A DNA stretch of 64,000 nucleotides from Streptomyces flavidovirens DSM 40150 (GTDB lineage Bacteria; Actinomycetota; Actinomycetes; Streptomycetales; Streptomycetaceae), in assembly GCF_000429085.1 (NCBI RefSeq), contig NZ_AUBE01000003.1, positions 186,001-250,000 of the forward strand, written 5' to 3'. Under the pieces are notes generated by a model, which was not told the DNA's origin, searched no databases, and worked only from the letters and a program-made list of their open reading frames with translations. This document shows positions 60,327 to 64,000 of the stretch, in pieces. Within the stretch, counting starts at the first letter, position 1. Every line of letters starts with the position of its first letter. Made by a program: the position numbers and the translations under genes.

Positions 60327-61814
60327 TCAGGTGCACTGGCGTCCTTCGTTCACGCAGAACACCACCTTCTTCATCAGCCGGCTGTTGAAGACGTTGATGA
60401 AGTCCCCGTGGTCGGTGCCCGGCTTGTGGAGCTGCTCGGGGAAGGAGTCGACCGCGAACCCGGGGCCCGGCGGGACGTCGTACACGATCCGCTGCACGAG
60501 CTGCGGGATGGCACGGAATCCGTTCGGGCACGCGCCGTTCTCGTCCGCGAACGCGACATGCGTGCGGTGATTGGCGCTGTCGGTGTTCTGTCCGTCCCAG
60601 CAGCTCTGGAAGTTGAACGTACGGACGACCTGGCTGCCTTCCGGGCAGATCGGGTATTTGTCCTTGAGCTGGCGGTCCTCGAATCCGGTGCAGCTCCAGG
60701 ACGCGTTGGCATTGGCGTCACCATTGGTGAATGCCTTGGCGTCACCGGTGATGATCCGCAGGAAGCGCGGCATCGCGGTGACCTTGCTGACGGGGCTTCC
60801 GACGAATTTCAGCGAGACCTCGGCAGGAGTCTGGATTTCTCCCACGTTGCTGTCCTTGCCTCCGCCGTCGGCATTGGCGTCGTTCTCGTTCTGGCCGTTC
60901 TGCAGGCGCAGGACGGGCCAGTAGTACGTCGACCTGTCGCCCTGGTTCCGGCAGGTGGTCTGACCGCGGGCCAGGTCGTCGTCGCTCGCGAAGGCGTCAT
61001 TGGCCTGGTTGCCGACGTAATCGTGCATATGGTGTGCGCCGTTGCTCACACCTGGTGCGACGATGACATTGTCCGGGTTGAACTTTCCGTTCTGGTTCCG
61101 GCCGCAGTCGGTGGTGAATACGCCGCGGGACGCGCCGCGCTGCTGCTGCGGCTGCTGGACGTTCGGCTGGACGGACTGGATGTCGACGAAGTCGGCGGCG
61201 TTGGGTCCGTTGCCGGCCTGCCCGCCGTTGCCGTTGCTGTTGCCGCCGCCCTGATCACCACCCTGGTCACCACCTTGGCCACCGCCGTTCTGGTCTCCGC
61301 CGCCCTGCCCGTCCCCGCCGGCCCCTCCGTTGTCGTCGGCGCGCAGCGTGCAGGGTGCGAGAGCTTCGAGCCCCTGGGGGCGTTCGGCCTGACGGCCGAT
61401 GGCGGTGGCGATACGGCTGATGGCAGCCAGTCGCTTGTCCTTCAGCGGTCCCAGAATGGCGTTCCGCGCGAAGTTCTGGTCCTGGGAAATCTGCTGCTGG
61501 GAATCGGCGAACCGCTTGTACGCCTCCGTGATCTGGGAGTCGAGATTCGCGAGCTCGCGGTCGACTTCCTGGCGCACCGAATCAGGTACTTCGTTGGGCA
61601 GGTCGTTCGCCACCTCTGGACAGTCGATGGTCGACATCTGCTGACTGGTGTTCTGAATCTGACCGGACTGAGCCGAGTCCGGGCCGGACCAGCCTTCACC
61701 TGCGGATGCGTAGACATTTACCGCGAGCAGTCCACCCCCGCCCAGGATCAGAGCGGCCGATGCGGCAATCGCCCGGTTCGCCAGCGTGGAACGTTTTCTA
61801 GATGCGCGTCGCAT
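60327..61814 (-). CDS. Secreted DUF1996 domain protein with low-complexity linker
   Basis: 495 residues. An N-terminal membrane segment or signal ([27 protein letters not shown]), a helical region (40-160), a Gly/Asn/Gln/Asp-rich linker (about 163-205, repeated GGDQ and GGGQ blocks), then a DUF1996 domain (about 230-495) with the diagnostic [56 protein letters not shown] and [11 protein letters not shown]1996 proteins are secreted and possibly carbohydrate-associated; no activity is known. ATG with GAGGAG upstream. Confidence 0.9.
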   Translation of the reverse strand: MRRASRKRSTLANRAIAASAALILGGGGLLAVNVYASAGEGWSGPDSAQSGQIQNTSQQMSTIDCPEVANDLPNEVPDSVRQEVDRELANLDSQITEAYKRFADSQQQISQDQNFARNAILGPLKDKRLAAISRIATAIGRQAERPQGLEALAPCTLRADDNGGAGGDGQGGGDQNGGGQGGDQGGDQGGGNSNGNGGQAGNGPNAADFVDIQSVQPNVQQPQQQRGASRGVFTTDCGRNQNGKFNPDNVIVAPGVSNGAHHMHDYVGNQANDAFASDDDLARGQTTCRNQGDRSTYYWPVLRLQNGQNENDANADGGGKDSNVGEIQTPAEVSLKFVGSPVSKVTAMPRFLRIITGDAKAFTNGDANANASWSCTGFEDRQLKDKYPICPEGSQVVRTFNFQSCWDGQNTDSANHRTHVAFADENGACPNGFRAIPQLVQRIVYDVPPGPGFAVDSFPEQLHKPGTDHGDFINVFNSRLMKKVVFCVNEGRQCT

Positions 61815-61978
61815 GGAACTCCTCTGCTTCGTCGCCGGGTGAAGTTAAGGGGGGTCCCGGCAGTGGAGAAGCGCTCCGTTCCATACGGTCGCGGTTCGCG
61901 CCGTGTTCAAACCCCCTCCGAATTCGTAGCTATCTCCATCCGCAAACAGGGACGGAACCCGACGTACAGGGTGAGCCC

Positions 61979-62323
61979 TCAGCCGGTCCCGGCCGGCGTA
62001 CCCACCCGGAGCCGGTTGTCGTCCGGGTCCCGCAACTCGACCTCACGCGCCCACGGCAGTTCCTCCACCGTTACGCCGAACTCCGCGGCCACCGCGTCCA
62101 CGTCACGTACCCGCAGATACACCAGCGTCCCCGGCCGGGCGTCTCCTTCGTGCTCCGAGAGGAACAGCCGCACGGGACCGCGCGCGACCTCCACGAACGC
62201 GGGGAAGCCCGGCTCGAAGCGGTGCTCCCACTCCTTGGTGAAGCCGAGGCGGTCGTACCAGGTGACCGCCACGCCGGCGTCCTTGACGCGCAGGATCGGA
62301 ATGACTTCCTCGTTCATGGCCAT
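61979..62323 (-). CDS. VOC superfamily (glyoxalase/bleomycin-resistance) protein
   Basis: 114 residues. Paired beta-alpha-beta-beta-beta modules: PILRVKDAGVAVTWYDRLGFTKEWEHRFEPGFPAFVEVARGPVRLFLSEHEG and VYLRVRDVDAVAAEFGVTVEELPWAREVELRDPDDNRLRVG, the pattern of small-molecule binding or resistance proteins. It probably shares a transcript with the CMD gene 34 bases upstream, which fits detoxification, but this is inference. Confidence 0.87.
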   Translation of the reverse strand: MAMNEEVIPILRVKDAGVAVTWYDRLGFTKEWEHRFEPGFPAFVEVARGPVRLFLSEHEGDARPGTLVYLRVRDVDAVAAEFGVTVEELPWAREVELRDPDDNRLRVGTPAGTG

Positions 62324-62357
62324 GCGACCATCCTCTTCCCCACCCCCTCCCGTCCCG

Positions 62358-62918
62358 TCACTCCACCCAGGCGAACGGGGCGAGCTGCTCGTCGAGAGGA
62401 GCGCCGGTCATCCGGTTCGCCAGGGTCGACATCGTGTAGGCACCGATGCCGAGCACGACCTCCAGCGCGTTCTGCGGCGTGTGGCCGTGGGCGAGGAAGC
62501 GCCGCAGCGTGGCGTCGTCGACCGCGCCCGAAGCCGCGACAACCTCCAGCGTGAACCGGCGTACGGCTTCGAGACGTGCGTCGCTGAGCGGCACCGCGAC
62601 CGGCTCGCGCAGTGCCGCGATCAGGCCGGCGTCCGCACCCAGTGCGGTCAGTTTCGCGGTGTGCATAGCGACGCAGACATGGCAGCCGTTGCGGGTCGCG
62701 ATCGTCATGATCACGACCTCGCGGGAGAGCGGGTCCAGGGTCGTCGACTCGAAGATGGCGCTGATCTTCAGGAAGCCGTCGAGCAGTTGTGGAGAGGTGG
62801 CCAGGCGGGCGACGGGGGCCGGCAGGTAGCCCAGGCGCCTGGTGGTCGCCTCCATGGATCGGCGGGCGGGGGCGGGGGCGGACTCTGTGGTGTGGTCGGG
62901 AAACAGCGCCGTGGTCAA
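62358..62918 (-). CDS. Carboxymuconolactone decarboxylase (AhpD-like) family protein, TTG start
   Basis: 186 residues. An AhpD-like helical domain has the redox CxxC motif and His: NGCHVCVAMH with Cys79, Cys82 and His86. It probably acts as a peroxidase or disulfide reductase. The start is the TTG at 62918, with a strong GAGGAGC about five bases upstream and the expected N-terminus; no ATG precedes residue 22. It is divergent from the MarR gene and leads into the VOC gene. Oxidative or electrophile stress is the likely theme. Confidence 0.88.
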   Translation of the reverse strand: MTTALFPDHTTESAPAPARRSMEATTRRLGYLPAPVARLATSPQLLDGFLKISAIFESTTLDPLSREVVIMTIATRNGCHVCVAMHTAKLTALGADAGLIAALREPVAVPLSDARLEAVRRFTLEVVAASGAVDDATLRRFLAHGHTPQNALEVVLGIGAYTMSTLANRMTGAPLDEQLAPFAWVE

Positions 62919-62941
62919 GGGGGCTCCTCGGAGGTAAACTA

Positions 62942-62977
62942 GTCAACGTGATTGACGAAAAGGTAAACCACGTTGAC
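62942..62977. promoter_or_regulatory. Candidate MarR operator
   Basis: GTCAACGTG-N18-CACGTTGAC is a perfect 9-bp inverted repeat (62942-62950 and 62969-62977) between the divergent CMD and MarR genes. AGGTAAAC is also repeated directly, 30 bases apart (about three helical turns). Confidence 0.7.
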
Positions 62978-62987
62978 GAGTGCCGCA

Positions 62988-63446
62988 ATGGCTGAGGGGT
63001 ACGAGCTTCCGCTGCTGCTCTTCGCGGGTTTCCGGTCGTTCATCGACGAGTTGCACGCTGAACTGGCCGAACAGGGCCACCCCGACGTCCGCCCCGCGTA
63101 CGGCTTCGCCCTCCAGGCGGTCGGCCGTGACGGTGTGACGCCGGGCGAGCTGGGCCGACGGCTGGGTGTCTCCAAGCAGGCCGCGGGCAAGACCGTCGAG
63201 CGGCTGGAGCGGCTCGGTTACGTCGAACGGGCCGACGACCCCGGCGACGGGCGGCGCAAGCTGGTCAGGCTGACGCCCCGCGGAGTTGACGTACTGACGC
63301 GGTCGGCCATGATCTTCGACCGGCTGCGGGAGCGGTGGGTCGAGACCCTCGGCGCGGAGCGAGTGAGTGACCTGGAGGGGGCGCTGCGGGCCATGGTCCC
63401 TGGGAACGGTTGGCGCCTGGACGCGGCGAGCTGGTTCGGCTCCTAG
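62988..63446 (+). CDS. MarR-family transcriptional regulator
   Basis: 152 residues from the ATG at 62988; a TTG at 62973 is in frame but lies inside the operator. Winged helix-turn-helix with TPGELGRRLGVSKQAAGKTVERLERLGYVERADDPGDGRRKLVRLTPRG, flanked by dimerisation helices. No conserved Cys sensor is obvious. It probably represses its own gene and the divergent CMD/VOC pair, responding to a phenolic or oxidant. Confidence 0.91.
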   Translation: MAEGYELPLLLFAGFRSFIDELHAELAEQGHPDVRPAYGFALQAVGRDGVTPGELGRRLGVSKQAAGKTVERLERLGYVERADDPGDGRRKLVRLTPRGVDVLTRSAMIFDRLRERWVETLGAERVSDLEGALRAMVPGNGWRLDAASWFGS

Positions 63447-63491
63447 CGAGCGACGCGGCGGGCTTCTCGGTCGTGGGCAGGGCCTCAGTCC

Positions 63492-63535
63492 CCGGACGCC
63501 CTGCCGACGTGTCCTCACGACGCCGGACGGGCCGG
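63492..63535. repeat. Degenerate copy of the dispersed repeat
   Basis: GGACGCCCTGCCGACGTGTC, followed by CTCACGACGCCGGACGGGCC, resembles the unit at 45 kb on the reverse strand with several substitutions. It lies within the 266-base gap after the MarR gene. Confidence 0.5.
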
Positions 63536-63712
63536 CTTTCCGCCGGCAGCTCTCCGTCGGCCCCGACTCGAACCGAGCCGCGTCGCGCGTTCCTCCCCGC
63601 GCGGCGTTCGAGGGCCGGGGGCCGGGAGGAGAGGGCGCAGTCCTGCGTGTGCCGCGCACTGGTACAACCACATGCCACACCAAGGGCGCCGGGATGGCAG
63701 CATGTGCGGACC

Positions 63713-64000
63713 ATGACGAACGCCCGGTCGCCCCTGCGCGCACTGCGAGCCGCACTTTTCGCGGCGGTGTGCATCATTGCGGCGGCTGTGGGGCATTCGT
63801 CCATGTCCGGGCATGAAGTTCCGGTTTCGGGGCTGTTCGCGGCCTTCGCGGTGACGGGTGGCCTCGCGTGGACCGTGGGGCACCGGAGGCGCGGCGTACT
63901 GGCCGTCGGCGGCGGGCTCCTCGCCGTACAGGGAGTACTGCACCTCATCTTCGGTACGGCGCAGGGGCCGGGCCCCGGCCACCAGGGAATGCCCGTCGCG
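63713..64000 (+). CDS. Putative membrane protein, N-terminal part (runs off the window)
   Basis: Open frame from an ATG to the last base, 96 residues seen. It shows three hydrophobic stretches (AALFAAVCIIAAAVGHSSMS, VSGLFAAFAVTGGLAWTVG, GVLAVGGGLLAVQGVLHLIFG), with His/Met-containing loops (VGHSSMSGHEV, GHQGMPVA). The rest is outside the window. The family is not recognised. Confidence 0.6.
   Translation, partial: MTNARSPLRALRAALFAAVCIIAAAVGHSSMSGHEVPVSGLFAAFAVTGGLAWTVGHRRRGVLAVGGGLLAVQGVLHLIFGTAQGPGPGHQGMPVA

Noticed and set aside
1..64000. A secondary-metabolite gene cluster or a prophage
   Set aside because: No polyketide or peptide synthetase, terpene cyclase, integrase, capsid or terminase gene is present; the exporter and regulators alone do not indicate one.

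Overview
The window is a high-GC actinobacterial chromosome segment, almost certainly from Streptomyces. The evidence is strong G/C at third codon positions, GTG and TTG starts, 1-4 nt stop/start overlaps, Streptomyces-type cold-shock, DEAD-box and MerR genes, and a run of core genes (panB, nadE, glnA2-type, glnE, malEFG with LacI regulators) whose content resembles the panB-to-malEFG part of the Streptomyces coelicolor core. I see no tRNA, rRNA, CRISPR array, insertion sequence or phage gene.

Layout. 1-13.5 kb: 3' end of a BTAD/AfsR-like regulator, a DrrAB-type ABC exporter, panB, an endonuclease/exonuclease/phosphatase-fold membrane protein, an MFS exporter, a cluster of dispersed hairpin repeats, nadE, a DUF4190/DUF4352 protein, a DUF998/hydrolase pair and a DUF3105-DUF305 operon. 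13.5-23.7 kb: an F420-type oxidoreductase, a VOC protein, a small membrane pair, a DEAD-box helicase, a cold-shock protein, a MerR protein, a GlnA2-type glutamine synthetase homologue, a Tat-exported metallo-beta-lactamase-fold protein, a methyltransferase, an SRPBCC protein and a PPOX-fold protein. 23.7-34.2 kb: a secreted PIG-L deacetylase, glnE, a TetR regulator divergent from an amino-acid permease/amidohydrolase pair, and a PAP2-family membrane protein.

34.3-50.5 kb is an alpha-glucan utilisation region. malE-malF-malG encode a maltose/maltodextrin importer without its own ATPase. It is flanked on both sides by a paralogous pair, GH13 glucosidase followed by LacI regulator. Next come a secreted alpha-amylase and a 1773-residue secreted enzyme with two complete GH13 catalytic modules (amylase type and pullulanase type). 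CTTGC/GCAAG inverted repeats of the MalR/Reg1 kind lie before malE and before the amylase. The secreted enzymes would cut starch outside, MalEFG would import maltodextrins, the cytoplasmic GH13 enzymes would release glucose, and the two near-twin repressors probably share operators.

50.6-64 kb: a DUF4230 protein; an apparent three-gene operon of a PF10118 protein, a flavin/2Fe-2S reductase and a TetR regulator; a sigma-like protein fused to a membrane span and large exported domain; a secreted GH89 enzyme; a lipoprotein; a DUF1996 protein; a CMD/VOC pair divergent from a MarR regulator with a clear operator; and the start of a small membrane protein.

The best candidates for something undescribed are the PF10118 protein (annotated as a metal-dependent hydrolase but carrying a complete E/ExxH/E/ExxH di-iron signature beside a matching reductase), the membrane-tethered sigma-like protein, and the doubled glucosidase-repressor cassettes.
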